Source: JACPDH01 sp041671505 (GTDB lineage Bacteria > Acidobacteriota > Thermoanaerobaculia > Gp7-AA8). From it: 64,000 nucleotides of DNA. Position 1 is the stretch's first letter; every line of letters starts with the position of its first letter. The notes under the pieces were generated by a model. That model saw nothing but the letters and a program-made list of their open reading frames with translations, did not search any database and was not told where the DNA came from. Below, piece by piece: positions 16,624-25,358 of this stretch. Location: assembly GCA_041671505.1 (NCBI GenBank), contig JBAZBK010000014.1, positions 101,035 to 165,034 of the forward strand, given 5' to 3'. Made by a program: the position numbers and the translations under genes.

Positions 16624-18056
16624 ACCCTCACCTCGCCCACTTCGTCCGACACGAGGTGGCGGCGCGACGCGAGAAGCGGATCGACGTCGGACTCGAGGAA
16701 CCAGCCAACCTGCTCTGGCGAGAGCCCGACGAACTCCGAGGGGCGCGCCAGAGCGCGCACGTCGTCGCCGCTCAGCCCGATGCCGGGATCGTTCGCGATC
16801 CGGTCGAGAAGGTCGTTGTGGTGCGCCCCCCCTTTGATCGCGTCGATCGCGGCCATCGAGTGAACGCGCACCCGCTCGTGCAGCTGCTGGCGGTCGCCGC
16901 CGCGCCGAACGCCTTCCATCATGATGTTCTCGGTGGCGATGAAGGGAAGCTCGCGCGCCACGTTAGCCGCGATCACTTCCTCGTGCACCACGATCCCGCC
17001 GACGATGTTGTCGTAGAGCAGCGCGATCGAGTCGGCCGCGAGGAATGCCTCCGGAATCGCGATCCGCCGGTTCGCCGAGTCGTCGAGCGTCCGCTCGAAC
17101 CACTGCGTCGCCGCCGTGTGCGCCGGGTTCTGCGTGTTGATGATCAGATGCCGAGCCAGCGAGTCGATCCTCTCGGCCCGCATCGGGTTCCGCTTGTAGG
17201 CCATCGCCGACGAGCCGATCTGCGACTCCTCGAACGGCTCCTCGATCTCCCGCATGTGCTGCAGGAGCCGCATGTCGAACGCGAATTTCGAGGCCGACTG
17301 CCCGAAGCCGCCGAGCGTCGCCACGACCTGCGCGTCGACCTTGCGCGTGTAGGTCTGTCCCGAGACGGGGTAGCTGCGCGCGAATCCCGCCTTCTCCGCG
17401 ACGAGTGTCTCGAGCTTGCGAACTTTCTCCGCGTCGCCGTCGAACAGCTTCAGGAACGACGCCTGCGTGCCGGTCGCACCCTTCACGCCGAGCAGGCCGA
17501 TCTGGCCCAATCGGTACTCGAGCTCGTGCAGGTCGAGGAGAAGATCGTGCAGCCAGAGCGTCGCCCGCTTACCGACGGTCGTCAGCTGCGCCGGCTGGAA
17601 ATGAGTGAACGCGAGCGTCGGCGTCGATTTCCATTTCCACGCAAAGTCGCGCAGGCGCGAAATCAGCGTAACGAGGCGTCGCTGCATGATGCGCATCCCC
17701 TCGCGCATCTGGATCAGGTCGGTGTTGTCGCCGACGAACGCCGAGGTGGCGCCGAGATGGATGATCCCTTTCGCGCCGGGGGCCTGGAGGCCGTAGGCAT
17801 GCACGTGGGCCATCACGTCGTGGCGCACCTCGCGCTCGCGCTTCTCCGCGTCCTCGTAGTTGATCGTGTCGGCGTGCGCCCGAAGCTCGGCAATCTGCGC
17901 CTCGCTGATCTCGAGGCCGAGCTCGCGCTCCGCTTCGGCGAGCGCGATCCAGAGCCTGCGCCAGGTGGTGAACTTGAAGTCGGAGGAAAAGACGCGGGAC
18001 ATCTCCCGCGACGCATACCTCTCGGTAAGCGGATTCGACGGCTTGTCGTGCTTCAC
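16620..18056 (-). CDS. purB: Adenylosuccinate lyase
   Basis: The 478-aa enzyme belongs to the fumarase/aspartase superfamily, with GVKGATGTQASFLKLFDGD and the signature GSSAMAYKRNPMRAER carrying the mobile-loop catalytic serine. It performs two steps of purine synthesis, splitting SAICAR and adenylosuccinate to release fumarate. Length and the NPLTERYASREMSRVFS N-terminus resemble the longer ADSL group shared with animals rather than E. coli PurB. The GTG start at 18056 has a perfect TATAAT six nt upstream and no Shine-Dalgarno sequence. rlpA overlaps its stop. Confidence 0.95.
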   Translation of the reverse strand: MKHDKPSNPLTERYASREMSRVFSSDFKFTTWRRLWIALAEAERELGLEISEAQIAELRAHADTINYEDAEKREREVRHDVMAHVHAYGLQAPGAKGIIHLGATSAFVGDNTDLIQMREGMRIMQRRLVTLISRLRDFAWKWKSTPTLAFTHFQPAQLTTVGKRATLWLHDLLLDLHELEYRLGQIGLLGVKGATGTQASFLKLFDGDAEKVRKLETLVAEKAGFARSYPVSGQTYTRKVDAQVVATLGGFGQSASKFAFDMRLLQHMREIEEPFEESQIGSSAMAYKRNPMRAERIDSLARHLIINTQNPAHTAATQWFERTLDDSANRRIAIPEAFLAADSIALLYDNIVGGIVVHEEVIAANVARELPFIATENIMMEGVRRGGDRQQLHERVRVHSMAAIDAIKGGAHHNDLLDRIANDPGIGLSGDDVRALARPSEFVGLSPEQVGWFLESDVDPLLASRRHLVSDEVGEVRV

Positions 18057-18062
18057 GGCCGG

Positions 18063-18068
18063 ATTATA
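18063..18068 (-). promoter_or_regulatory. Consensus -10 box TATAAT for purB-rlpA
   Basis: TATAAT on the minus strand ends six nt before the GTG start of purB. Transcription would start at the start codon itself, which points to a leaderless mRNA. Confidence 0.6.
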
Positions 18069-18179
18069 GGACGGACCGCGGCGGATGGAGACGATTTCTT
18101 ATCGTAAAAAGAGAACTCGATATGGCGAGCGGAGAATGGTGCCAATTCAAAACGGAAAAAGAGAGCCGTTAATTGGTCC

Positions 18180-18563
18180 TTAATTGCTCGCCTTAATACC
18201 GAGCCGCTGGAGGCGTCCGCGCGCGTCGCGGGCGACGGCGCCGTTCTCCTGCAGCACGTAGACGATCTCGCCGTCGCGCGACATTCCGAGATCCTCGCGG
18301 GCGATCCGCTCCACGGCCAGCGTCGATTTCCGGAGGCTGGCGATCTCCCCGCCGAGCTTCTGGTTCTCGGTCCGGAGCCGGTCGACGTCACCCTGCAGCG
18401 CCGCCACTCTCTGACGCGACTTCTGGAGCTCCGCCATTCCCCCCTTGCTGAAGAGGAACGATACGAGGAGCACGATCGTCACGACGCTCGAGAGAAGGAC
18501 GACGGCCTTGAGCGTGACTTTCGAGCCGGCGCGCGATCCGCCTGTGTTGAGAGGTTCAGTCAC
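18180..18563 (-). CDS. ftsB: FtsB/DivIC-like septum formation initiator protein
   Basis: The 127-aa protein starts with GTG at 18563 (VTEPLNTGGSRAGSKVTLKA). The upstream frame only translates the adjacent repeat. A short basic N-terminus leads to one membrane helix (AVVLLSSVVTIVLLVSFLF, about 20-38). A heptad coiled coil follows (MAELQKSRQRVAALQGDVDRLR and onward), then ERIAREDLGMSRDGEIVYVL, the hallmark C-terminal motif of FtsB/DivIC. These bitopic proteins join FtsL and FtsQ in the divisome. TAAAAT lies eight nt before the GTG. Confidence 0.85.
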   Translation of the reverse strand: MTEPLNTGGSRAGSKVTLKAVVLLSSVVTIVLLVSFLFSKGGMAELQKSRQRVAALQGDVDRLRTENQKLGGEIASLRKSTLAVERIAREDLGMSRDGEIVYVLQENGAVARDARGRLQRLGIKASN

Positions 18564-18571
18564 TTCATCAC

Positions 18572-18577
18572 ATTTTA
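18572..18577 (-). promoter_or_regulatory. -10-like TAAAAT before the ftsB-like gene
   Basis: TAAAAT ends eight nt before the GTG start and directly abuts the repeat element at 18584. Confidence 0.4.
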
Positions 18578-18583
18578 GATGCG

Positions 18584-18663
18584 GAATTGAGAATTGAGAA
18601 TTGAGAATTGAGAGAGGCCCCGCGCCGCAGGCATCTCTCAATTCTCAATTCTTCATTCTCAAT
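18584..18663. repeat. AT-rich inverted minisatellite element, copy 1
   Basis: The left arm 18584-18614 is four units of GAATTGA on the plus strand. The right arm 18633-18663 is the reverse complement (CTCAATTCTCAATTC). The core is only 18 nt. The right arm supplies the TGA stop codon of wzt at 18659-18661. Confidence 0.9.
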
Positions 18664-20032
18664 CCGACTCATCCGAGTCGTCCAGCTCCCTCAGCGTCTT
18701 TTCGATCTCCGGCGGCACGTCGCGCCTGCCAGAAGACTGCGTCAGCTCGAGCTCGATTCCGCCGAGGAACGACCAGTCGTGGGGAGGACGGTAGATGCCG
18801 ACGTCGTGGATCCCGGAGCCGACGACGAATCGGATGGCGCCGCGACGGTAGTCGAACGCGCGCCCGTTTTTCGTGTGGACCGCCACGTCGAGCCGGTAGC
18901 CGCCGGCGACCAGGTCGAGCGCCGGCATCGCGAAGTCGACCGTGCCGTCACCCTCGATCTTCGCGGGGCGCCACCCCTCGATCTCCGTGTTCGTGCCGTA
19001 AACGCAGGTGCCGTCGCCGTGGTAGATCGCCACGCCGAAGACGAAGTCGGTCTGCGGCTCCCGCGCGGTCACCTGCATCCTGATCGTCACCGGGCTCCGC
19101 CCGCCTAACGCGACGAGCTGCCTCCCCCGGTCGTCGCGAAGGGAGACGTCGGTGATGAGCACCTCGCCCGAGCCCCAGCGCTCCTCTTCGAGCGGGTCCT
19201 TTTCCGCAGGCTCCTCGCGCGGCGCGGGAGCGTCGCTTCCGGAGCCGCTCATTGCAATGGGAACGTCGCCTGCCGCCACGAGATGATGGCCCGCGACCTC
19301 CTGCAGGTAGGCGTCGATCACCCTCGCCGGGTCGCCGATCGCCGCCATCGCCCCCCGCTCGATCCAGACCGCGCGATCGCAGAGCTCCTTCACGAGCGCG
19401 AGCTGGTGGGTGACGAAGATGAGCGTCGCGCCGCGCGCTTTCATCTCCTGGATCTTGGCGATGCACTTCTGCGAGAACTCCTCGTCGCCCACCGACAGCA
19501 CCTCGTCGATCAGCAGGATCTCCGGGTCGACGTGCACCGCGACCGCGAAACCGAGCCTCACGTACATCCCCGACGAATAGGTCTTGACCGGCTGGTCGAG
19601 GAATTCGCCGATCCCGGAGAACTCGACGATCCTGTCGAACCGGCGGTCGATCTCCTTCCGCGAGAGGCCGAGCATGATCCCGTTGATGTAGATGTTCTCG
19701 CGCCCGCTGATCTCGGGATGGAACCCCGCCCCGAGCTCGATCAGCGCCGACACCCGCCCGTTCACGCTGACGAGCCCTTCGGTCGGCTTCAGGATCCCGG
19801 AGATGATCTTGAGCAGCGTCGACTTGCCGGAGCCGTTGCGGCCGATCACGCCGAACGCCTCGCCGCGCGCGACGTCGAACGTGAGCCCGCGCAGCGCCTG
19901 CACCGACGACTCCGGATCGGGGCGCAGCTCGCGCTTGAGCAGCGCGCTCTTGAGCGTCTGGAGCTGCGAGCGCCGGCCGAAGAGACGGTAGCTCTTCGAG
20001 AGGCCCCGGACGGAGATCGCCGGCGTGCTCAT
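18659..20032 (-). CDS. wzt: O-antigen/polysaccharide ABC exporter, ATP-binding protein
   Basis: The 457-aa protein starts MSTPAISVRGLSKSYRLFG. The ABC domain (1-250) has Walker A GRNGSGKST, signature YSSGMYVRLGFAVA and Walker B ILLIDEVLSVGD. The substitution of SSGM for LSGG is typical of KpsT/Wzt-type exporters. A charged linker leads to a C-terminal beta-sandwich (about 290-430; VFGVAIYHGDGTCVYGTN, GTVDFAMPALDLVAGGYRLD) like the Wzt carbohydrate-binding domain that recognises the non-reducing end of the glycan. It powers export of undecaprenyl-linked polysaccharide through Wzm. The start overlaps the wzm stop (ATGA), and the stop codon lies inside a repeat arm. Confidence 0.93.
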   Translation of the reverse strand: MSTPAISVRGLSKSYRLFGRRSQLQTLKSALLKRELRPDPESSVQALRGLTFDVARGEAFGVIGRNGSGKSTLLKIISGILKPTEGLVSVNGRVSALIELGAGFHPEISGRENIYINGIMLGLSRKEIDRRFDRIVEFSGIGEFLDQPVKTYSSGMYVRLGFAVAVHVDPEILLIDEVLSVGDEEFSQKCIAKIQEMKARGATLIFVTHQLALVKELCDRAVWIERGAMAAIGDPARVIDAYLQEVAGHHLVAAGDVPIAMSGSGSDAPAPREEPAEKDPLEEERWGSGEVLITDVSLRDDRGRQLVALGGRSPVTIRMQVTAREPQTDFVFGVAIYHGDGTCVYGTNTEIEGWRPAKIEGDGTVDFAMPALDLVAGGYRLDVAVHTKNGRAFDYRRGAIRFVVGSGIHDVGIYRPPHDWSFLGGIELELTQSSGRRDVPPEIEKTLRELDDSDESD

Positions 20033-20823
20033 ATCGCCTCCGCAAGCGTGTCGCGAAGCCTGTCGAAGACGACGAAGCCGAGGGCGAGCGAGCCGAGCGC
20101 GTAGAGCGCCATCAGCACGACGTCGACGAGCGCGGGCGGCCGCCCGAAAAAGAAGATGTCCTGGAACGCGATGACGAACGGCGTCATCGGGTTGAGGCGC
20201 AGCACCGTCCGCATCAGCTGCGACGGAATCCGCTCGATCGAATAGATGACCGGCGTCAGGAAAAATCCGAGCTGCAGAAGGTTCTGCACCAAGTCGCGCA
20301 GGTCGCGGAAGAGCACCGACGCCGACGAGACGGCAAGCGCGACGCCGGCGACAAAGAGCGCCTCGAGCAACATCAGCACCGGCACGAAGATCATCACCGG
20401 GTGGAACGGCACCTTCCCCGTCGCGAACGCGACCCCGAACGCCGCGAGCAGCACCGGCATCGCGAGCGCGAAATGGACCAGGTGCGAGAGCACCACGACG
20501 ATCGGCAGCGCCTCCGCCGGGAACATCACCTTCTTGATCAACCCCGAGTTCCCCGAGATCGCCGCGGTCGACTCCATCACCGCGCCGGAAAAAAAGATCC
20601 ATGGGAGGATCCCCGCGAAGAGAAAGAGCGCGTAGGGCGAGATGTCGGGGCGCGGGAAGAAGCGGGTGAAGACGAGCGTGTAGACGCCGAGAAGCATCAG
20701 CGGGTTCGCGAGCGACCAGAAGTAGCCGAGCACCGAGCCGCGGTAGCGCGCCTTCAGATCGCGCGAGGTCAGCGTCGTGATCAGCTGACGGTGGCGGGCG
20801 AGCTTGAGGATTGATGCGAGCAT
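20029..20823 (-). CDS. wzm: O-antigen/polysaccharide ABC exporter, permease
   Basis: The 264-aa product begins MLASILKLARHRQLITTLTSRDLKARYRGS, the N-terminal amphipathic region of ABC-2 type Wzm/KpsM proteins. Six membrane helices follow. LGYFWSLANPLMLLGVYTLVF and the NPMTPFVIAFQDIFFFGRPP segment near the C-terminus are typical. A longer frame exists upstream but translates the AT-rich repeat (FSIFNFQFSI), so the ATG at 20823 is used. It forms the channel with Wzt; no glycosyltransferase genes for the exported chain lie next to it. Confidence 0.93.
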   Translation of the reverse strand: MLASILKLARHRQLITTLTSRDLKARYRGSVLGYFWSLANPLMLLGVYTLVFTRFFPRPDISPYALFLFAGILPWIFFSGAVMESTAAISGNSGLIKKVMFPAEALPIVVVLSHLVHFALAMPVLLAAFGVAFATGKVPFHPVMIFVPVLMLLEALFVAGVALAVSSASVLFRDLRDLVQNLLQLGFFLTPVIYSIERIPSQLMRTVLRLNPMTPFVIAFQDIFFFGRPPALVDVVLMALYALGSLALGFVVFDRLRDTLAEAI

Positions 20824-20837
20824 CAACGGCTTCGCTC

Positions 20838-20977
20838 GAATTGAAAATTGAAAATTGAAAATTGAAAACCAGCGTCTCTCGTCATCCAATCACTCGTCCG
20901 ACCGGCTCTGCCAAGACTACTACGGACAAACGCGGAGCGGCGCCGTCTTTCAATTCTCAATTTTCAATGTTCAATTC
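20838..20977. repeat. AT-rich inverted minisatellite element, copy 2
   Basis: The left arm 20838-20869 has four units of GAAAATT. The right arm 20948-20977 is its inverse. The unique 78-nt core is unrelated to cores of other copies. It fills the gap between the wzm start and the stop of the FHA gene. Confidence 0.9.
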
Positions 20978-20982
20978 CGACG

Positions 20983-21588
20983 CTAATCAGCGTCGGTCAC
21001 GATCAGCATGATCGTCGTCGCGCCGATCTGGAACTCCGCGTGGTTGTAGAGCTCCACCGCCCCGCTGATCTTCTCGCCGCCGACCATGGTGCCGTTCGTC
21101 GACTCCATGTCGTAGAGGAGCACCACGGGGTCGCGAACCTCGACGCACGCATGGCTGCGCGACGCTTCGATGTCGTTGAGGATCAGGTCGCCGGCCGATC
21201 GCCCGATGACCGTCTTCGACTTCTCGATCCGGAAGACGTTCCCCGCGTCGGGGCCGTCGAGGATGGCGAGCGAGTAACGCTTGCCCTCCGGCAGTTTCGG
21301 TCCCGCCTCGACCTTGTCGGTCGAGTGCATCGGAACGCGCGCCTGCGCGGTGGCCCCTTCCGTTGGCGCCACGAACGCGCCGGCGCTCCGTCGCGCGATC
21401 GTGGAGTCGAACCGCTCTTCGGGTCCCGGCGCGCTATGCGGCGCCGCCGCGGGCGCGACGAATCCCGGGTTCTTCACTTCGAAGACCGTCTGGCATTTCG
21501 AGCAGCGGATCTTCTTCGTCGGCTTGCCGTCGAACCGATCCTCGCCGTACTGATACTTCGCCGCGCACTGCGGGCACTCGATGACCAA
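20983..21588 (-). CDS. Zinc-ribbon/FHA-domain protein
   Basis: The 201-aa protein begins VIECPQCAAKYQYGEDRF, an MJ0042-type zinc finger with CPQC near residue 5 and CSKC near residue 29. A disordered Ala/Pro linker follows. The C-terminal forkhead-associated domain (about 105-197) shows TVIGRSAGDLILNDIEASRSHACVEV and STNGTMVGGEKI, with the Arg, Ser, His and Asn that bind phosphothreonine. FHA proteins read Ser/Thr kinase signals; no such kinase lies in this window. Start is TTG at 21588 with GAGG eight nt before it; no ATG is available in frame. Confidence 0.85.
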   Translation of the reverse strand: MVIECPQCAAKYQYGEDRFDGKPTKKIRCSKCQTVFEVKNPGFVAPAAAPHSAPGPEERFDSTIARRSAGAFVAPTEGATAQARVPMHSTDKVEAGPKLPEGKRYSLAILDGPDAGNVFRIEKSKTVIGRSAGDLILNDIEASRSHACVEVRDPVVLLYDMESTNGTMVGGEKISGAVELYNHAEFQIGATTIMLIVTDAD

Positions 21589-21715
21589 GTGTCGGACCTC
21601 GATCTGAAATCCCAGCGACGATAGCAGACGCTAGAAAATGGTGTCAATTCGCACTCGGATGGAATTCCCGCGCTGGAGGCACGTTGGCGACAGCCGGCGG
21701 AGCGCCTCACCGTCA

Positions 21716-21721
21716 TACAAT
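21716..21721 (+). promoter_or_regulatory. -10-like TACAAT before larE
   Basis: TACAAT ends seven nt before the larE ATG with no Shine-Dalgarno sequence, the leaderless arrangement seen elsewhere in the window. Confidence 0.45.
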
Positions 21722-21728
21722 CTCGCCG

Positions 21729-22559
21729 ATGAGTGTCGCCCGGCTCGACGAAAACCCTGAACTTCTCCTCACCAGGCTCGAGGACGAAATGCGCCGTTAC
21801 GACGGCCTCGTCGTCGCGTTCTCGGGGGGAGTCGACTCGGCCGTCCTTCTCGCCGCGGCCTCGCGCGTGCTCGCGTCTCGAGCCGTCGCCTTCACGGCCG
21901 ACTCCCCCTCGATGGCGCGCAGCGAGCTCGAGATCGCGCTCTCGATCGCCTCGCAGCTCGGGGTCGAGCATCACGTCGAGCAGACGACCGAGCTCGAGAA
22001 CGCCGACTACAACCGCAACGACGAGCGGCGCTGCTACTTCTGCAAGCAGACGCTCTTCGACGCCGCCGGCGCGTTCGCCTCCGGCCGCGGCATCGCCGAC
22101 GTCGCGTACGGCTTCACCGCGGACGATGTCGGAGACTACCGCCCGGGACAGGAGGCCGCCGCCGAGCGCGGCATCCGCCGTCCCCTCTTCGATGCCCGAC
22201 TCGGAAAAACCGAAATCCGCGCGATCGCGAAACATCTCGGGCTCGAGATCTGGGACAAGCCCGCAGCCCCCTGCCTCGCGTCGCGCATCCCGTACGGCTC
22301 GGAAGTGACGGAGACGAAGCTGACTCACGTCGAGCGAATGGAAGCGCTGCTGCACGAGCTCGGCTTCCGCGTCTGCCGCGCCCGCTACGACGGCACCACC
22401 ATGCGGATCGAGCTCGAGAGCGACCAGATCTCCCACGCCGCGCAGCCGCATATCAGGCAGAAGCTGCTCGACCTTGCCGCGAGCCTCTCGATTCCCGTCA
22501 TCGCGCTCGACCTGGAGGGCTTCAGGTCGGGCAAGCTGAACCGGGAGATCGGGCGTTGA
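21729..22559 (+). CDS. larE: LarE, ATP-dependent sacrificial sulfur transferase
   Basis: The 276-aa protein has the PP-loop SGGVDS at residues 32-37 (VVAFSGGVDSAVLLAA). NRNDERRCYFCKQTLFD and KPAAPCLASRIPYG follow, where Cys182 corresponds to the cysteine whose sulfur is donated. LarE adenylates carboxylated nicotinic acid dinucleotide and inserts sulfur to build the nickel-pincer nucleotide used by lactate racemase and other LarA-like enzymes. The ATG at 21729 is preferred over an upstream in-frame codon because the family N-terminus begins here. larB overlaps its stop by four bases. Confidence 0.92.
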   Translation: MSVARLDENPELLLTRLEDEMRRYDGLVVAFSGGVDSAVLLAAASRVLASRAVAFTADSPSMARSELEIALSIASQLGVEHHVEQTTELENADYNRNDERRCYFCKQTLFDAAGAFASGRGIADVAYGFTADDVGDYRPGQEAAAERGIRRPLFDARLGKTEIRAIAKHLGLEIWDKPAAPCLASRIPYGSEVTETKLTHVERMEALLHELGFRVCRARYDGTTMRIELESDQISHAAQPHIRQKLLDLAASLSIPVIALDLEGFRSGKLNREIGR

Positions 22560-23323
22560 CGCTCCGCGAGATTCTCGATTCCGTCGCTTCGGGCGCGATG
22601 CCGCCCGACGAGGCCGAGGCGCATCTCGAGTCGTGGGGCTTCATCCGGATCGGGCACCAGAAGCTCGACGTGCATCGCCACACCCGCACAGGCATGCCCG
22701 AAGTCATCTACGGCAAGGGAAAGACGCTCGCGCAGCTCGACGAAGTGATCGCCGTCGCCGTCGAACGCGGGCTGCGACTTCTCGTGACGCGGCTCGACGG
22801 CGCGATGGCCTCGGAGCTCGCCTCGCGTCACCCGGCGCTCCGCATCGACCGCGACTCGGGGCTCGCCGAGCTCGGCGACCCGCATCCGCGCGCGAAGGGA
22901 CGCGTCGCGGTCGTCAGCGCCGGCGCGTCGGACCTTCGCGTCGCCGAGGAGGCCGCGGGGACGCTCGCGCACTTCGGCATCGAGGCAATGAGGGCATACG
23001 ACTGCGGCGTCGCGGGGCTGCACCGCCTCTTCGCGCACGGCGACGAGATCGCCTCGGCGGACATCATCGTCGTCGTGGCGGGGATGGACGGAGCACTCCC
23101 GTCGGTCGTCGCCGGGATGTTCCCCCGCCCTGTGATCGCCGTGCCGACGAGCGTCGGCTACGGCGCGGCCTTCGAGGGGCTCTCGGCTCTCCTCACGATG
23201 ATGAACTCGTGCGCGCCGGGAGTGACGGTCGTCAACATCGACAACGGCTTCGGCGCTGCGGTCGCCGCCAGGGCGATGCTCGCGATGGCGGAGAAGCGAG
23301 CGGCGAGCGCCGTCGGATCATGA
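22556..23323 (+). CDS. larB: LarB, pyridinium-3,5-biscarboxylic acid mononucleotide synthase
   Basis: The 255-aa protein starts at the TTG of TTGA, which overlaps the larE stop (TLREILDSVASGAMPPDEAE). The N-terminal part (1-110) includes RTGMPEVIYGKGKT. The C-terminal PurE-like domain shows VAVVSAGASDLRVAEEAAGT and VVVAGMDGALPSVVAGMF, then NIDNGFGAAVAA. LarB carboxylates and hydrolyses nicotinic acid adenine dinucleotide in the first step of nickel-pincer nucleotide synthesis. larC, which inserts nickel, and a larA-type client are not in the window, so they must lie elsewhere. Confidence 0.93.
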   Translation: MTLREILDSVASGAMPPDEAEAHLESWGFIRIGHQKLDVHRHTRTGMPEVIYGKGKTLAQLDEVIAVAVERGLRLLVTRLDGAMASELASRHPALRIDRDSGLAELGDPHPRAKGRVAVVSAGASDLRVAEEAAGTLAHFGIEAMRAYDCGVAGLHRLFAHGDEIASADIIVVVAGMDGALPSVVAGMFPRPVIAVPTSVGYGAAFEGLSALLTMMNSCAPGVTVVNIDNGFGAAVAARAMLAMAEKRAASAVGS

Positions 23324-23348
23324 GCAGTCACGATTGCAACGGCCACGA

Positions 23349-23498
23349 TGTCATCCCGAGCGCAGCGAGGGATCTGCCGACGATCCAACTGACCGATTCC
23401 GAATCGACCACTGAATCTTCGGCCGCCCATTCGCAGTCGCTGCAGTGGAACCGGTCAATTCGCTGTTTTGCAGATCCCTCGCTTCGCTCGGGATGACA
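23349..23498. repeat. Inverted repeat pair of the TGTCATCCCGAGCG type
   Basis: The left arm 23349-23376 (TGTCATCCCGAGCGCAGCGA) and right arm 23471-23498 (GCTTCGCTCGGGATGACA) are reverse complements around a 94-nt core. I recognise this as a dispersed intergenic word of many environmental genomes. Partial copies lie at 35095-35235 and in the 270-bp elements. Confidence 0.85.
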
Positions 23499-23579
23499 GT
23501 TTTCCGGCTTGTTTCCGGGCCATTTTGTCAGAACGACCAGACTTCGAACGGCTTATCAACGACGCTTCAAGGAGTGACT

Positions 23580-25304
23580 GTGAAACGAAAAATCTCTCTG
23601 CTGTTCATCGCGCTTTGCCTCTCCATCTTCGCGGCCGCCTGCAAGAACGAGAAGGCTGCGGAACCGACCTCGACCGCTGCGGCACCCGTCGCGCAGGGTC
23701 CCGAGATCGTAAAGGACCTCGACGCGCGCCTCACCAAGCTGCCGCGCACCACGATCGACTACGATCGCTCGCTTCTCGACGAGAACGAGACGAAGGTGCT
23801 CCAGAAGCTGATCGAGGCGTCGAAGGTCATCGACGACATCTACTGGACCCAGGTCGCCGCCGAGAACCAGAAGGTGAAGGGCGAGCTCGAGACCGCCGCG
23901 GCCGCCTCACCGGAGCACGCCAAGGCGCTCGAGCTGTTCAACATCAACCACGGCCGCTGGGACCGCCTCGCGGAGGACGAGCCGTTCGTCGCCCCGTTCG
24001 GCGACGCCGGAAAGAAACCGCAGGGCGGCGGCTTCTACCCGGTCGACATGACGAAGGAAGAGTTCGAGGCGTGGATCGCCGCGAACCCGAAGGACAAGGA
24101 CGCCTTCCAGGGCACCTTCACCGTCATCGAGCGCGACGGCAAGGGCCTCAAGGCCGTTCCGTACTCCGAGGCGTACAAGGCGAAACTCGAGGAAGCGGCG
24201 GCGAAGCTGCGTGAGGCCGCCGCGATGACGAAGAACCCGTCGCTCAAGGCATTCCTCGAGAAGCGCGCCGCGGCGTTCCTCTCGAACGACTACTACGAGA
24301 GCGATTTCGCCTGGATGGATCTCGACTCGCCGATCGAAGTCGTCATCGGGCCGTACGAGGTCTACGAGGACGGCCACTTCAACTACAAGGCGTCGTTCGA
24401 GGCGTTCGTCTGCGTCGTCGACAAGGGGGAGAGCGACAAGCTCAAGATCTACGAGAAGCACCTCCCCGATATGGAGCGCGCCCTCCCGATCCCCGACGAG
24501 CACAAGAACCCGAACCGAGGCGGCGAGTCGCCGATCAAGGTCGTCCAGGAGGCCTTCACCTCCGGCGACGCGCGCAACGGAGTGCAGACCTCCGCGTTCA
24601 ACCTGCCTAACGACGAGCGGGTCCGCGAGGCGAAGGGCTCGAAGAAGGTGATGCTCAAAAACGTGATGGAGGCGAAGTTCAAGCAGAGCGGTCAGCCGAT
24701 CGCGATGCGGACCCTCGACCCGTCGCAGACCTCGCTCATCAACTTCGGCGCCTACTTCAACTTCGTCCTCTTCCACGAGCTGTCGCACGGCCTCGGGCCC
24801 GGCATGATCAAGGGACCCGACGGCAAGAAGATCGAGAACCGCCTACTCCTCAAGGAGCTCTACTCCTTCATCGAGGAGTGCAAGGCGGACGTCGTCGGCG
24901 TCTGGGCCGTCCAGTACGCGCTCGACAAGGGGCTCATCAAGGAGTTCAACAAGGAGCAGCTCCACGCCACCACCGCCGGCATGGCGTTCCGCTCGATCCG
25001 CTTCGGCATCGACGAGGCGCACGGCCGCGGCACGGCAGTGCAGTGGAACTGGTACCGCGAGAAGGGGGCGATCGTCGCCGGCGCCAACGGCACCTTCAAG
25101 GTCGACATGGCGAAGATGGACGAGGCGGTGAAGTCGCTCGCGACCGAGCTGCTGATGATCGAAGCGACGGGCGACTACGCCCGCGCGAAGGCGCTCCTCG
25201 ACACGTACGGCGTGAAGAACGCCGAGATCGACGCGATGAACAAGAAGCTCGAAGACATCCCGACCGACATCACCCCGGTGTTCGTGGCGGCGGGAGAGAA
25301 GTAG
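23580..25304 (+). CDS. Dipeptidyl-peptidase III-like (M49) zinc lipoprotein
   Basis: The 574-aa precursor begins at GTG 23580 after AAGGAGTGACT, a good ribosome site. Its signal peptide ends in a lipobox-like FAAACKNE. The zinc motif is HELSH at residues 399-403, followed by GLGPG, and the second motif EECKAD is at 432-437. Classical DPP III enzymes have the longer HExxxH. The five-residue HExxH form is known from the Caldithrix abyssi enzyme, which also shares the following glycine-rich loop. It should remove dipeptides from peptide N-termini at the periplasmic face. It is followed by a terminator and transcribed alone. Confidence 0.85.
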   Translation: MKRKISLLFIALCLSIFAAACKNEKAAEPTSTAAAPVAQGPEIVKDLDARLTKLPRTTIDYDRSLLDENETKVLQKLIEASKVIDDIYWTQVAAENQKVKGELETAAAASPEHAKALELFNINHGRWDRLAEDEPFVAPFGDAGKKPQGGGFYPVDMTKEEFEAWIAANPKDKDAFQGTFTVIERDGKGLKAVPYSEAYKAKLEEAAAKLREAAAMTKNPSLKAFLEKRAAAFLSNDYYESDFAWMDLDSPIEVVIGPYEVYEDGHFNYKASFEAFVCVVDKGESDKLKIYEKHLPDMERALPIPDEHKNPNRGGESPIKVVQEAFTSGDARNGVQTSAFNLPNDERVREAKGSKKVMLKNVMEAKFKQSGQPIAMRTLDPSQTSLINFGAYFNFVLFHELSHGLGPGMIKGPDGKKIENRLLLKELYSFIEECKADVVGVWAVQYALDKGLIKEFNKEQLHATTAGMAFRSIRFGIDEAHGRGTAVQWNWYREKGAIVAGANGTFKVDMAKMDEAVKSLATELLMIEATGDYARAKALLDTYGVKNAEIDAMNKKLEDIPTDITPVFVAAGEK

Positions 25305-25328
25305 AACAGGATTCCACGCGGTAACCCG

Positions 25329-25354
25329 ACGGGGCACGGTTCGCCGTGCCCCGT
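25329..25354 (+). terminator. Terminator after the M49-like gene
   Basis: An 11-bp stem ACGGGGCACGG / CCGTGCCCCGT with TTCG loop is followed by TTCATTTCTT. Confidence 0.85.
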
Positions 25355-25358
25355 TTCA

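Noticed and set aside
18584..18663. Rho-independent terminators formed by the repeat arms
   Set aside because: Stems are A/T-rich with no following T-tract, and similar elements lie upstream of promoters as often as after stop codons. Termination cannot be claimed.
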